Shown here: positions 44,425-53,606 of the stretch, piece after piece | Layout of the letters: the number at the start of each line of letters is the position of its first letter | Position numbering within the stretch: position 1 is the first letter of the stretch | Assembly (NCBI RefSeq): GCF_000429305.1 | Contig: NZ_AUBP01000026.1 | Span: 1-64,000, forward strand | DNA from: Desulfovibrio inopinatus DSM 10711 | Lineage (GTDB): Bacteria > Desulfobacterota > Desulfovibrionia > Desulfovibrionales > Desulfovibrionaceae | Length of the DNA: 64,000 nt | Reading direction: 5' to 3' | The notes under the pieces: model-generated | Seen by the model: only the letters and a program-made list of their open reading frames with translations | Databases searched by the model: none | What the model was told of the DNA's origin: nothing | Made by a program: the position numbers and the translations under genes

Positions 44425-45930
44425 CTATCCGTAGAGAAACCGTGCCGCAGCATTGAGATCAAGATACCGCTGATAGCAGTCCTCGTAAATATGCTGATTA
44501 TTGGTGTCAGGTTCGACACGCGATGTCGGATCAAGCCCGACATACTCCTGCGTCAATGTTCCAATCTCTATTGGCACGCCATCATATTGCCGTCGGCACC
44601 ACAGAGCTTGAATTGCCGCGCCCAGAGCTCCGGCTTCGGCTGTGGTCGGACAGACAACGGGACAACCGAAGATATCAGCCAAAATCTGTCTCCATAATCG
44701 GCTCTTGGAACCACCTCCGACAAGACGAATTTCCGTCGGTACCACCCCGAGCCGAACCAAGACGTCGAGGCCGTATCGCAACCCGTATGTCGCTCCTTCC
44801 ATTGCCGCACGACACAAGTTGTCCGGCGTCATATTGGATGGAGTCAAACCGGCAAATACACCACGTGCTTCAGGTAAGGCTGGAGTTCGTTCGCCATTGA
44901 AATACGGCAAAAGCATGACTCCATGAGATCCGGCCGGTGCAGCCTGAGCAGCTTGATTGAGCTCTGCCACGGATTTGCCCAATAAGGATCGCACGGTCTC
45001 CGTCGCTACGGTAACGTTCATGGTACAAATCAATGGTAACCAGAGCCCCGTACTGGAACAGAATGCGGCGAGTTCACCTTGTGGGTCCACTACAGGATGA
45101 TCAGCACAGGCAAAGATCGTCCCCGATGTCCCAAGACTTGTCGTCACCACGCCGGGAACAACATTCCCCGTTCCAATGGCGGCCATCATGTTATCTCCAC
45201 CACCCGATGAGACAACCACGCTTTCAGACAAACCAAAACGGTCTGCAATCTCCGGTCGTAACAATCCAACGGGAGCATCCGATGCAATGAGTTCCGGCAG
45301 ACATGCTTCAAGTTTCCCCGAAGGATCAATGGCCGACAAAATCATTGGGTTCCACGTCCGGGAGTGAACATCGAAATATGCCGTGCCTGATGCATCTCCG
45401 CATTCCGTTTTCTTCTCTCCCGTCAACCAGAAATTAAGGTAGTCGTGAGGTAAAAGCACCGTGGCAACACGCTCATAGGCTTCCGGCTCGTTTTCCTTGA
45501 GCCAGGCGAGTTTGGGAGCTGTAAAACCAGCTGCCATGGAATTCCCGGTCGCGGCAACAACCGCCTCATTCCCCCCAATCGCGTCTGTCAGTCCTCGAGC
45601 TTGGGGGGCGGTTTCGGTGTCGCACCACAATTTTGCTGGTCGAATAACCTCACCTTTGGCATCAAGGCATACCATACCATGTTGTTGTCCCGAGACTCCG
45701 ATACCGGCAACGGATGAACGATCAACCCCGTCGGCCGCGAGGACGTGTTCCAACGCAATCGACACAGCATCAATCCACCAGGATGGATGCTGTTCTCTCC
45801 GCCCGTTATCATTTGTAATCAGCTCATGCGGAGCCGATGATTCAGCAATGAGCGTTTTTGTCGCTTCATCGAGCGCAACAACTTTGACGCCCTGTGTGCC
45901 GGAGTCGATGCCAAGAAAAAGGCGTGCCAT
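44425..45930 (-). CDS. xylB: Xylulokinase
   Basis: 501 aa FGGY-family kinase. The N-terminal phosphate-binding motif is LGIDSGTQGVKVVALDE; GVSGQQHGMVCLD contacts xylulose. The C-terminal FGGY signature region is RLVGGGSKSRLWRQILADIF followed by GCPV. It phosphorylates D-xylulose to xylulose 5-phosphate, the second step of xylose use, feeding the pentose phosphate pathway. 41 nt downstream of xylA. Confidence 0.95.
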   Translation of the reverse strand: MARLFLGIDSGTQGVKVVALDEATKTLIAESSAPHELITNDNGRREQHPSWWIDAVSIALEHVLAADGVDRSSVAGIGVSGQQHGMVCLDAKGEVIRPAKLWCDTETAPQARGLTDAIGGNEAVVAATGNSMAAGFTAPKLAWLKENEPEAYERVATVLLPHDYLNFWLTGEKKTECGDASGTAYFDVHSRTWNPMILSAIDPSGKLEACLPELIASDAPVGLLRPEIADRFGLSESVVVSSGGGDNMMAAIGTGNVVPGVVTTSLGTSGTIFACADHPVVDPQGELAAFCSSTGLWLPLICTMNVTVATETVRSLLGKSVAELNQAAQAAPAGSHGVMLLPYFNGERTPALPEARGVFAGLTPSNMTPDNLCRAAMEGATYGLRYGLDVLVRLGVVPTEIRLVGGGSKSRLWRQILADIFGCPVVCPTTAEAGALGAAIQALWCRRQYDGVPIEIGTLTQEYVGLDPTSRVEPDTNNQHIYEDCYQRYLDLNAAARFLYG

Positions 45931-45971
45931 GCGTGCTCCTCACTCTCAACCACGATCCGTGGTGTGTTAAA

Positions 45972-47285
45972 CTAAAAATAACTCTGTAATAAATTTTCCA
46001 GCATTTCCTGACGACCGCTTCGACGCTGTGGTTCTTCATGGTTCATGGCCCATTCAGCCAGCGATGTCAGAGACTCCTTGCCGTCCATAATACGCTTTCC
46101 CAGACCATCGTCATACCCTGCGTATCGGTCGCGAACGAATTTTGGCAAGAGATCGTCGTCAAGAATACGCTGAGCTGTCAAGAGACCGCGAGCGAAAGCG
46201 TCCATAGAACCAATATGACCATAAAAAAGGTCGAGGCCGTCAATGGAGCCGCGGCGAACCTTTGCATCGAAATTCAAGCCGCCCGGATTCAAGCCACCTT
46301 GCTTGAGCACAATAAGCATGCATTTCGTAACGGTCTCCAGGTCCAGGGCGTATTGGTCCGTATCCCACCCAAGCAACAAATCGCCCACATTGGCGTCAAT
46401 ACTCCCAAGCTTCCCATTCATCGACGCAATTGTCAGGTCATGGTCGAAAGTGTGCCCGGCTAGTGTTGCGTGGTTGGCTTCGATATTAAGCTTAAAGTGG
46501 TCAATGAGATCATATTGCCGTAAGAATCCCAGCACAGTAGCCGCATCGAAGTCATACATATGCTTGGTCGGCTCTTTCGGCTTGGGTTCAATGAGTAATT
46601 GCCCGGTGAAGCCTGTGGTTTTGGCATAGTCCACAACCATATGGAAAAAACGGGCCATTTGCTCCATTTCGCGTTGCATATTCGTGTTGAGCAACGTTTC
46701 GTACCCTTCTCGCCCTCCCCAGAACACATAATTGACTCCACCAAGTTCTTTGGTGGCGTCCATGGTGGTTTTTACCTGCAAGGCGGCACATGCCATGACA
46801 GCTGGATCGGGGTTCGTGGCTGCCCCGTGCGTATACCGCGGATTCGCTGTCAGGTTGGATGTGCCCCATAACAGCTTGACGCCGGTATCGTTTTGGAGCG
46901 CTTTCAGAAGGCCGGTCATATGCTCCATGTTTTTGACGTATTCGGACGCATTGGCTCCTTCGGGAGAAATGTCGCGATCATGAAAGCAATAGAAGTTGAC
47001 GCCGAGCTTCGTAAAAAATTCAAAGGCGGCCCGAGCGCGATGCTCTGCCCGCTCAAGTGCAGTGGAACCAGTATCCCATGTCCGTTCATACGCTGGTGCA
47101 CCAAATGGATCTCCACCGTTACCGACAAACGTATGCCAATACGCGACGGCTATGCGTAGGTGCTCGGCCATGGTCTTGTTTCCAACTATACGATTAGCAT
47201 CATAATATTTAAAGGCGAGAGGATTTTTGGAATCCGGCCCTTCGTACGCAATAGGAGCGGAAACTTCGGGGAAGAATGTTTTCAT
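45972..47285 (-). CDS. xylA: Xylose isomerase
   Basis: The open frame runs from 47474, but ATG 47285 with AGGAC upstream gives MKTFFPEVSAPIAYEGPDSK and 437 aa, the length of class II xylose isomerases. Active-site regions: FYCFHDRDISPEG (catalytic His and Asp), VNYVFWGGREGYETLLNTN, LIEPKPKEPTKHMYDFD (metal site 1 Glu and Lys), and NIEANHATLAGHTFDHD. It converts D-xylose to D-xylulose with divalent metal ions. Between xylR and xylB on the same strand. Confidence 0.96.
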   Translation of the reverse strand: MKTFFPEVSAPIAYEGPDSKNPLAFKYYDANRIVGNKTMAEHLRIAVAYWHTFVGNGGDPFGAPAYERTWDTGSTALERAEHRARAAFEFFTKLGVNFYCFHDRDISPEGANASEYVKNMEHMTGLLKALQNDTGVKLLWGTSNLTANPRYTHGAATNPDPAVMACAALQVKTTMDATKELGGVNYVFWGGREGYETLLNTNMQREMEQMARFFHMVVDYAKTTGFTGQLLIEPKPKEPTKHMYDFDAATVLGFLRQYDLIDHFKLNIEANHATLAGHTFDHDLTIASMNGKLGSIDANVGDLLLGWDTDQYALDLETVTKCMLIVLKQGGLNPGGLNFDAKVRRGSIDGLDLFYGHIGSMDAFARGLLTAQRILDDDLLPKFVRDRYAGYDDGLGKRIMDGKESLTSLAEWAMNHEEPQRRSGRQEMLENLLQSYF

Positions 47286-47358
47286 GTCGTCCTGCCTTTG
47301 GTTCAGGTTTTTCTTTGCTTTTACAAACACAAGAAACACAACACGACGTGAGACACGA

Positions 47359-48567
47359 TCACGCTTTGATATGATCAAACGGTGACTCGTACATCTCCTG
47401 CAGCACAATACTCGCGGCGCCTCGAGCCCAATCCGTGGCTTGCCATTGCAACACAACGAATTCAGTCGCCTCATACTGCTGAGTATTTGTCAAAGACTTG
47501 ATCGTTTGTCGCATTGGCGCGAACAGCATCTCACCAGCACTAACATATTGTCCCGTGATAATAATCTTTGCGGGATTGAAAATTTGGAGCAGACTGGAGA
47601 TACCTTGCCCGAGCACTTCACCGCCACGATGAAACAAGCTCTGAAGAAATGGGTCGCCGGATTGCGCGAGGTCGATAACCTCCTCCAACGAAAGCATCTC
47701 CATGCTCGGATGTGTCCACAATCCGGATGCATTGGCTTCGCTAACGGCCCGCATGATTCCGTCTCCACCGGCATATGCTTCGATACAGCCGTTTTTACCA
47801 CAACGACACCGCCGTCCACCCGGCTCAATGACAACATGGCCAAATTCAGCGCCAATGCCACTATGACCTCGATATAACTCGCCATTGACGACAATACCCA
47901 GACCAACGCCTTGCTCGATGGACACAAGAAGAAAATCATCAATATCCTGCCCATGGCCGAACCATTGCTCGGCGAGAGTGATCGCGTTGGCATCATTTTC
48001 GATAAAAGCTGGAATACCAAGCCGTTCATAAACCAATGCGCACAAATCGCCCTGGCTATCGTTGTAAAGCGGTGTCCATAGACAACGACCATGCTCATGG
48101 TCGACAAAGCCGGGAATAGCCATGCCTATGCCGCGGACGTGGTTCTTTTCGATTTTTGATTCCTTGATGCATATACGCACACCATCTTCAATAATATCAG
48201 CAAGATGGGAAAGTGGACGACTTTTGGATCGCACAGGAATAGACAACGACCCCAATACATTGGCAGCAAAGTCAATAACAGCGACTCCGATATTGAATGC
48301 CATGACCTTCACTCCAACGACATATGCCGCTGTCGGATCAATGGCCAACATGACACGCCGCCGCCCTTTGCTTTCCGTTACCCGCGTCTCTTTTTCATAA
48401 ATGATACCGCGTTCAATGAGCTCGGCCGTGATATTTGTCACGGTAGCTCGGCTGCAACCGGTACGTGCAGAAAGCTCCACACGAGAAATACTTCCGGCGC
48501 GACGAATCTTTTTGAGAATGCGGAGTCTATTCCGCATACGTATGGGATCGGGACGTTCATTTGACAT
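47359..48567 (-). CDS. xylR: ROK-family transcriptional regulator of xylose genes
   Basis: 402 aa. The N-terminal winged helix-turn-helix is GSISRVELSARTGCSRATVT plus NITAELIERG. The ROK sugar-binding domain has GIGMAIPGFVDHEHG, a glycine-rich GVGLGIVVNGELYRGHSGIG and the zinc motif CRCGKNGCIEAY. ROK repressors of the XylR type release DNA when they bind xylose. Its place between the divergent xylAB and xylFHG genes makes it their likely repressor. The name follows from context; binding sites were not proven. Confidence 0.88.
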   Translation of the reverse strand: MSNERPDPIRMRNRLRILKKIRRAGSISRVELSARTGCSRATVTNITAELIERGIIYEKETRVTESKGRRRVMLAIDPTAAYVVGVKVMAFNIGVAVIDFAANVLGSLSIPVRSKSRPLSHLADIIEDGVRICIKESKIEKNHVRGIGMAIPGFVDHEHGRCLWTPLYNDSQGDLCALVYERLGIPAFIENDANAITLAEQWFGHGQDIDDFLLVSIEQGVGLGIVVNGELYRGHSGIGAEFGHVVIEPGGRRCRCGKNGCIEAYAGGDGIMRAVSEANASGLWTHPSMEMLSLEEVIDLAQSGDPFLQSLFHRGGEVLGQGISSLLQIFNPAKIIITGQYVSAGEMLFAPMRQTIKSLTNTQQYEATEFVVLQWQATDWARGAASIVLQEMYESPFDHIKA

Positions 48568-49048
48568 GACCTTTCCTCATTAATTCAATCTCGAAATCAA
48601 TGTCTAGTCCTAATATTTTCAATTCACTCTGAATAGCTTTTTCATGAATAATAAAATATCAATTAAAATAAGAATGTTAGTAAAAATCCATACTATCTCC
48701 CAAATATACACCTCATTTTTTATGGAAAAATGAGCTTCACCTTATGAAGAAAAAAGAGGTGAATTCACCATTTGATCCTTGAATACGAAAATAATAACAA
48801 GGCATTCTTCCGAAATACACATAATAGGCTGTTAAAACAGGATGTTAAGATCAACAAATATTGATTAATCAATCAAACAATTTAATTTACTTACAAAATT
48901 AATACTTGCCTAAGCGAACTGTCTCTGACATACACTATTCTTTAATATCTACGTTGGAATGCCGTATCCACTGAGGTTACGGCACTATTCTGGTATATTT
49001 GTGGGTGTGTGAACTGTGTGACTTCACGATTATCTGGAGGTTTAGGTC
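48568..49048. promoter_or_regulatory. Divergent control region xylR / xylF
   Basis: 480 bp, strongly AT-rich, between the start of xylR and the start of xylF. The palindrome TTGATTAATCAA at 48861-48872, followed by a second half site ATCAA, is the best operator candidate for XylR. GGAGG at 49036-49040 is the xylF ribosome site. Promoter boxes could not be assigned securely. Confidence 0.5.
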
Positions 49049-50095
49049 ATGAACAAACGTATGTGGTCTTTCGCTCTTCTCGTGGCGTTCGGTATGGTGG
49101 GGGTACTTTTTGCCGGTACAGTCTTCGCGAAAGATCTGACTATTGGGGTCAGTTGGTCCAACTTTCAGGAGGAACGGTGGAAAACAGATGAAGCAGCCAT
49201 CAAGGATGAACTGAAAAAACTTGGCGCCAAATACATCAGTGCTGATGCACAAGCCAGCCCTGAAAAACAAATTGCCGACATTGAAAGCCTCATTGCTCGC
49301 GGTGCCGATGCTCTTATCGTACTCGCTTGGGACTCCGACGCCATTCGACCTGGCATAGCCAAAGCCAAAGCCGAAGGTATTCCCGTCGTCGGATATGACC
49401 GCCTGATTGAAGATCCATATGCGTTTTACCTGACCTTTGATAACAAAGAAGTCGGCCGTCTCCAGGCTGCCGAAGTCTTCAAAATCAAACCCAAAGGGAA
49501 TTACGTTTTCATTAAAGGTGCTTCCACAGACCCCAACGCCGATTTTTTGAATGCCGGTCAACGTGAAGTGCTGCAGGCCGCCATTGATAAAGGCGATATC
49601 GTCATCGTTGGCGATCAGTATACGGAAGGTTGGAAACCCGAAGTTGCTCAACGCAATATGGAACAAATTCTGACCGCGACGAATAACAAAGTCGATGCAG
49701 TCGTTGCCTCGAACGATGGCACAGCCGGTGGTGTTGTGGCAGCCTTGACCGCCCAAGGCATGGAAGGGATTACTCCGGTTTCCGGACAGGATGGTGACCA
49801 CGCTGCATTAAATCGTGTCGCTCGCGGTCTGCAGACCGTCAGCGTATGGAAAGACGCTCGTCAACTCGGTAAAGAAGCTGCCGATATTGCTGTAACTCTT
49901 GCGAAGAACGAAAAAGTTGCCAACAGCATCGTCTTCAAAGATGGCCCTAAGAAAGTCGAAATGACGGCTATTCTGCTTAAACCGATCCCTATCACGATGG
50001 ACAATCTTGACGTTGTCATCGATGCCGATTGGATATCCAAACAGGCCGCTTGCCAAGGCGTTGACCCCGCCAAGGCTCCTCAAGCCTGCAAATAG
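49049..50095 (+). CDS. xylF: D-xylose ABC transporter, periplasmic binding protein
   Basis: 348 aa. A signal peptide ([21 protein letters not shown]) is followed by the XylF start [20 protein letters not shown], in which the Trp and Glu residues face the sugar. [20 protein letters not shown] and [20 protein letters not shown] are also typical. Strong ribosome site CTGGAGG. First gene of xylFHG. A 14-bp hairpin directly after it should protect the xylF end of the mRNA and help keep the binding protein in excess. Confidence 0.95.
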   Translation: MNKRMWSFALLVAFGMVGVLFAGTVFAKDLTIGVSWSNFQEERWKTDEAAIKDELKKLGAKYISADAQASPEKQIADIESLIARGADALIVLAWDSDAIRPGIAKAKAEGIPVVGYDRLIEDPYAFYLTFDNKEVGRLQAAEVFKIKPKGNYVFIKGASTDPNADFLNAGQREVLQAAIDKGDIVIVGDQYTEGWKPEVAQRNMEQILTATNNKVDAVVASNDGTAGGVVAALTAQGMEGITPVSGQDGDHAALNRVARGLQTVSVWKDARQLGKEAADIAVTLAKNEKVANSIVFKDGPKKVEMTAILLKPIPITMDNLDVVIDADWISKQAACQGVDPAKAPQACK

Positions 50096-50106
50096 TCCTG
50101 AGTAAA

Positions 50107-50144
50107 GATGAAACTGGAACACCGATTGGCGTTCCAGTTTCATC
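50107..50144 (+). promoter_or_regulatory. Intercistronic stem-loop between xylF and xylH
   Basis: Perfect 14-bp arms GATGAAACTGGAAC / GTTCCAGTTTCATC around a 10-nt loop, without a T-run. In many binding-protein transporters such a hairpin stabilises the upstream mRNA or partly stops transcription, raising binding-protein yield over permease. Confidence 0.7.
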
Positions 50145-50201
50145 CGGATCCATAAATGTGAAATGTCCTTCTTATCACGGCATTAAGCAAGAGAGACAGC
50201 C

Positions 50202-51431
50202 ATGGCGGATACGAACAGTCATCCCACGTCGGTAACCCAGTCCCTGGATAAGGTGTTACGAGAAATGGAAATCGACACGCGCATGCTGACGATGCTCATT
50301 TCTCTTATCGCTATATGGATCATCCTGAACTTTTTGACGGATGGCATCTTTTTCACGGCACGCAACCTTTATAACCTGGCTGTCCAAACCAGCGTTGTCG
50401 GTATCATGGCCACAGGCATGGTACTTGTCATTGTGGCACGCCAGATTGATCTGTCTGTCGGCTCTATGCTCGGCTTCACAGGCATGGTCATTGCTTATGT
50501 ACAGGTTGTCGTCTTTCCCATTGATGCGGCCTGGAATTGGCCGTTATCTATCGTCATTGGCCTCGCTATTGGCGCTTGTATCGGGACATGGCAAGGATGG
50601 TGGGTTTCCTCCCGCAAAGTCCCATCCTTTGTTGTCACTCTGGCAGGTCTCCTCATTTTTCGCGGTGCTGCATATCTCGTGACGGATGGACAAACCGTTG
50701 CTCCACTGAATCCTGTTTACCAACTGCTCGGCGGTGGCATTGATGGCTCCATCGGTGCAACGTGGAGCTGGATTCTAGCACTCCTCGCTATAGCGTGGCT
50801 CGCGTTCTCTACCATCAGGCATCGCCAGAAAAGCCATGCGTTCGGATGCCACCTGAAACCACTGTGGGCAGAACTCGTGGTGCTCGGCGTTATGGTTGCC
50901 GCCGTCTGCGCATTCGTCTTCATCATGAATTCGTATTACAAGCCACGTACGGAAATTCCACGCGGTATCCCGGTTCCCGTGCTTATTCTCATTGCTGTTG
51001 TCATCATTATGTCACTGCTCGCGAAAACGACCCGCTTTGGTCGCTACGTCTTTGCCATTGGCGGAAATCCTGAAGCGGCAGAGCTTTCCGGTATCAACGT
51101 CAAACGTGTCACCATGCTCATTTTTACGATTATGGGTGTGCTCAGCGCGATTGCTGCCGTTATCACGACAGCCCGACTCAATGCCGGAGCCAACACGATG
51201 GGCATGCTCGCCGAACTCAACGTTATCGCGGCCGCTGTCATTGGCGGAACCTCCATGAGCGGCGGAGCCGGCACCATCACAGGAGCCATTTTAGGCGCAG
51301 TTATTATGCAAAGCCTGGATAACGGCATGATATTGCTTGGTATATCCAGTGCTATGCGGCAGGTCATTATCGGTCTGGTTCTCATCGTCGCCGTCTGGTT
51401 CGATGTGGTGTTCAACAAAAACCGACGGTAG
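50202..51431 (+). CDS. xylH: D-xylose ABC transporter permease
   Basis: 409 aa, about ten membrane helices, BPD-type of the ribose/xylose branch. Conserved blocks: VGIMATGMVLVIVARQIDLS followed by VGSMLGFTGM, PSFVVTLAGLLIFRGAAYLV, and AIGGNPEAAELSGINVKRVT near the ATPase contact. It carries D-xylose across the inner membrane. 9 nt before xylG. Confidence 0.95.
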   Translation: MADTNSHPTSVTQSLDKVLREMEIDTRMLTMLISLIAIWIILNFLTDGIFFTARNLYNLAVQTSVVGIMATGMVLVIVARQIDLSVGSMLGFTGMVIAYVQVVVFPIDAAWNWPLSIVIGLAIGACIGTWQGWWVSSRKVPSFVVTLAGLLIFRGAAYLVTDGQTVAPLNPVYQLLGGGIDGSIGATWSWILALLAIAWLAFSTIRHRQKSHAFGCHLKPLWAELVVLGVMVAAVCAFVFIMNSYYKPRTEIPRGIPVPVLILIAVVIIMSLLAKTTRFGRYVFAIGGNPEAAELSGINVKRVTMLIFTIMGVLSAIAAVITTARLNAGANTMGMLAELNVIAAAVIGGTSMSGGAGTITGAILGAVIMQSLDNGMILLGISSAMRQVIIGLVLIVAVWFDVVFNKNRR

Positions 51432-51440
51432 GAGATTGCT

Positions 51441-52202
51441 ATGAGTGGTACACCTCTTGTTGCAATGCGTCACATTCACAAACGATTTGGCGGCGTTCAC
51501 GCTGTCAACGATGTCTCCATCGACCTGTATCCCGGAGAAGTCGTCGGAGTACTTGGACACAATGGAGCGGGCAAAAGCTGTCTCATGAAAACGCTGTCGG
51601 GCGCCTATCCTCTTGATGGTGGCGAAATCCTCATCAATGGAGAGAAAGCCAACATTTCTACGCCTCGTGACGCAAGACGCTATGGCATTGAAACCATTTA
51701 CCAGACTTTGGCGTTGGCTGATAATCTTGATGCCCCGGCGAACTTGTTTCTTGGCCGTGAAATCCTCACGCCCTATGGCGCACTGGATGACAAGGCTATG
51801 GAAAATGCCGCCCGCAAGGTTATTTCCAGACTGAATCCCAACTTCGTCAATCTCAAAGATCCGGTCAAAAACATGTCCGGGGGACAACGTCAATCCATCG
51901 CGATTGCCAGAGCCATTCACTTCAACGCAAAAATCCTTATCATGGACGAACCGACAGCCGCCCTCGGTCCCCATGAAACTGCCATGGTCGCCGAACTCAT
52001 CAAGCAATTAAAAAGCGAAGGCATTGGGATTTTTCTTATCAGTCACGACTTGCATGATGTGTTCGACCTCTCCGACCGAGTGTCTGTCCTGAAAAACGGA
52101 CGCCTTGTCGGTACACGCCGAACTTCCGAAGTCACCAAAGACGAAGTGCTTGGCATGATTATTCTCGGGAAATTACCAGAAGAAAAAGCTGTGCCAGCTT
52201 AG
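51441..52202 (+). CDS. xylG: D-xylose ABC transporter ATPase, single-domain form
   Basis: 253 aa with one ABC domain: Walker A GHNGAGKS, signature MSGGQRQS, Walker [14 protein letters not shown]-loop [13 protein letters not shown]. coli XylG and most ribose-type ATPases are ~500 aa with two fused ABC domains. This form is half that size, like FrcA of Sinorhizobium, and must work as a homodimer. No second ABC gene follows, and the frame ends cleanly with a stop, so it is not a truncation artefact. Confidence 0.92.
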   Translation: MSGTPLVAMRHIHKRFGGVHAVNDVSIDLYPGEVVGVLGHNGAGKSCLMKTLSGAYPLDGGEILINGEKANISTPRDARRYGIETIYQTLALADNLDAPANLFLGREILTPYGALDDKAMENAARKVISRLNPNFVNLKDPVKNMSGGQRQSIAIARAIHFNAKILIMDEPTAALGPHETAMVAELIKQLKSEGIGIFLISHDLHDVFDLSDRVSVLKNGRLVGTRRTSEVTKDEVLGMIILGKLPEEKAVPA

Positions 52203-52300
52203 ACGCCTTCCCAAGGATATCCTGTGGTTGTTCCCGCAGAACAAACACAGCAGGTGATACGCTCACAACAGCATTATCCAGTCCTCCCCCACCCACACAC

Positions 52301-52342
52301 GTCAAGCTGCGTATGTATCTCAGGATGCACATGCAGCTTGAC
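52301..52342 (+). terminator. Inverted repeat downstream of xylG (weak terminator candidate)
   Basis: Arms GTCAAGCTGC / GCAGCTTGAC, extendable inwards through GTATGT/ACAT with mismatches, lie 100 bp after xylG and before the convergent HPPD-like gene. There is no clear T-run. Otherwise 52203-52459 holds no gene. Confidence 0.45.
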
Positions 52343-52459
52343 CCATTTCATCCGCTCATTCAACAAACCCGATAAAAGGCGTATCTGCAATCAAAGGCAC
52401 GTCTATTCCGCACCTGCACGATTTTCCCTCCACATCGACGCCAAGGTTTAACGATCCTT

Positions 52460-53545
52460 TTATTGCTTCTCGGTCGCCTTGGTCAAAGCGGTGACATTGG
52501 ATTTAGTAAAGAAGCCGTCAAAATCGTCGTAGCGATGAATATATTCGTTGACGATAAGCGTGTGGGGTGAAGGTTTGGTGAAAATTTGTTTGAGTCCCTC
52601 TTCACGCGAACCAATAAGCTCGGAGATATACCCCATACCATGTTCAGCTAACGCATCTACGGTATCCTCAATATTCTCCGTATTGAACGCGAGGTGATGT
52701 GTCCGCGGGCCATAATTATAAATAAAACGTTCTGTCGGGCCGGATTCTTCCAAGCTTACAAAAGGTCGGATTCCCGAAGTGAACACCAGCGCAAAATCGT
52801 CCAGAGAAAGACGAGATACATTGGTTATCGAATTGAGCGATTCGACATACACCGCAAACTCAAAATGATAATTCGTCCATTCCATAAATTCGATGATGGC
52901 AGCATCACGTTCTTCAGCACGCACACGCGTTGCGGCATGATCAAGTTCAAGGATATTGCTGCAATAGGAAGCCTCTGGTTTGGTCAATCCAGGATCAAAT
53001 GGCGTAGCATGTTGGGAGCGATATTCCCCTTCATTGTTCTTCCATTGGATGAACCCAACACTATTGCACGTATAGGCTGATGGTGGTGTCTGAATAAAAC
53101 TGTAGGTGTCGGTTTGCTGAATGTCTTGTGTGAGAAACGACCGACCGCAGCCGGTTTGCTTCGCAACATACGTTTCAATATCGGGACATTTGAATACGAA
53201 GGTCTCGAGACGCGTATTGGGATAAGGACCGGTTTTGGCGCCGCGGTTAGATGCTGCAAATGGATTCTCATGGCCTGACCGCGTGTACACCAGAATATCG
53301 GCCGATCCTTCACGTTTGAGGACAATCGTTTTTTGTGCATTGTCTTCAAATGCATCGACGACATCATGCCCGGTATAATTGATAAACTCCTGCGCCGCGG
53401 GCAATAATCTTTCCGGCTCAACAGCTATGATAACGGCTTCAAGTCCACCGCTCAGCCCTTCTAATCCGTTCTTTTTGCGCTGCTCTAACGTCTCATCGAC
53501 TTTTTCCAGCAACGCCTTGTCGTCATTATGAAAATCGGTTCCCAT
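52460..53545 (-). CDS. 4-hydroxyphenylpyruvate dioxygenase-like protein
   Basis: Start placed at ATG 53545 behind GAGGAGGAGAG; 361 aa. Two VOC-type halves as in HPPD. The candidate iron ligands are His in LELDHAATRV, His in GPRTHHLAFNTENIED and Glu in LIVNEYIHRYDDF. The C-terminal LKQIFTKPSPHTL and DDFDGFFTKSNVTALTKATE mirror the HPPD end. HPPD turns 4-hydroxyphenylpyruvate and O2 into homogentisate. An O2-requiring enzyme is odd in a presumed anaerobe, and no homogentisate pathway genes are adjacent, so a related 2-oxoacid dioxygenase role is possible. Confidence 0.75.
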   Translation of the reverse strand: MGTDFHNDDKALLEKVDETLEQRKKNGLEGLSGGLEAVIIAVEPERLLPAAQEFINYTGHDVVDAFEDNAQKTIVLKREGSADILVYTRSGHENPFAASNRGAKTGPYPNTRLETFVFKCPDIETYVAKQTGCGRSFLTQDIQQTDTYSFIQTPPSAYTCNSVGFIQWKNNEGEYRSQHATPFDPGLTKPEASYCSNILELDHAATRVRAEERDAAIIEFMEWTNYHFEFAVYVESLNSITNVSRLSLDDFALVFTSGIRPFVSLEESGPTERFIYNYGPRTHHLAFNTENIEDTVDALAEHGMGYISELIGSREEGLKQIFTKPSPHTLIVNEYIHRYDDFDGFFTKSNVTALTKATEKQ

Positions 53546-53606
53546 TCTCTCCTCCTCGTGCAGGTTCGTAAACACGCATATTCCAGGATATCTTGTGTCC
53601 TGTCCG

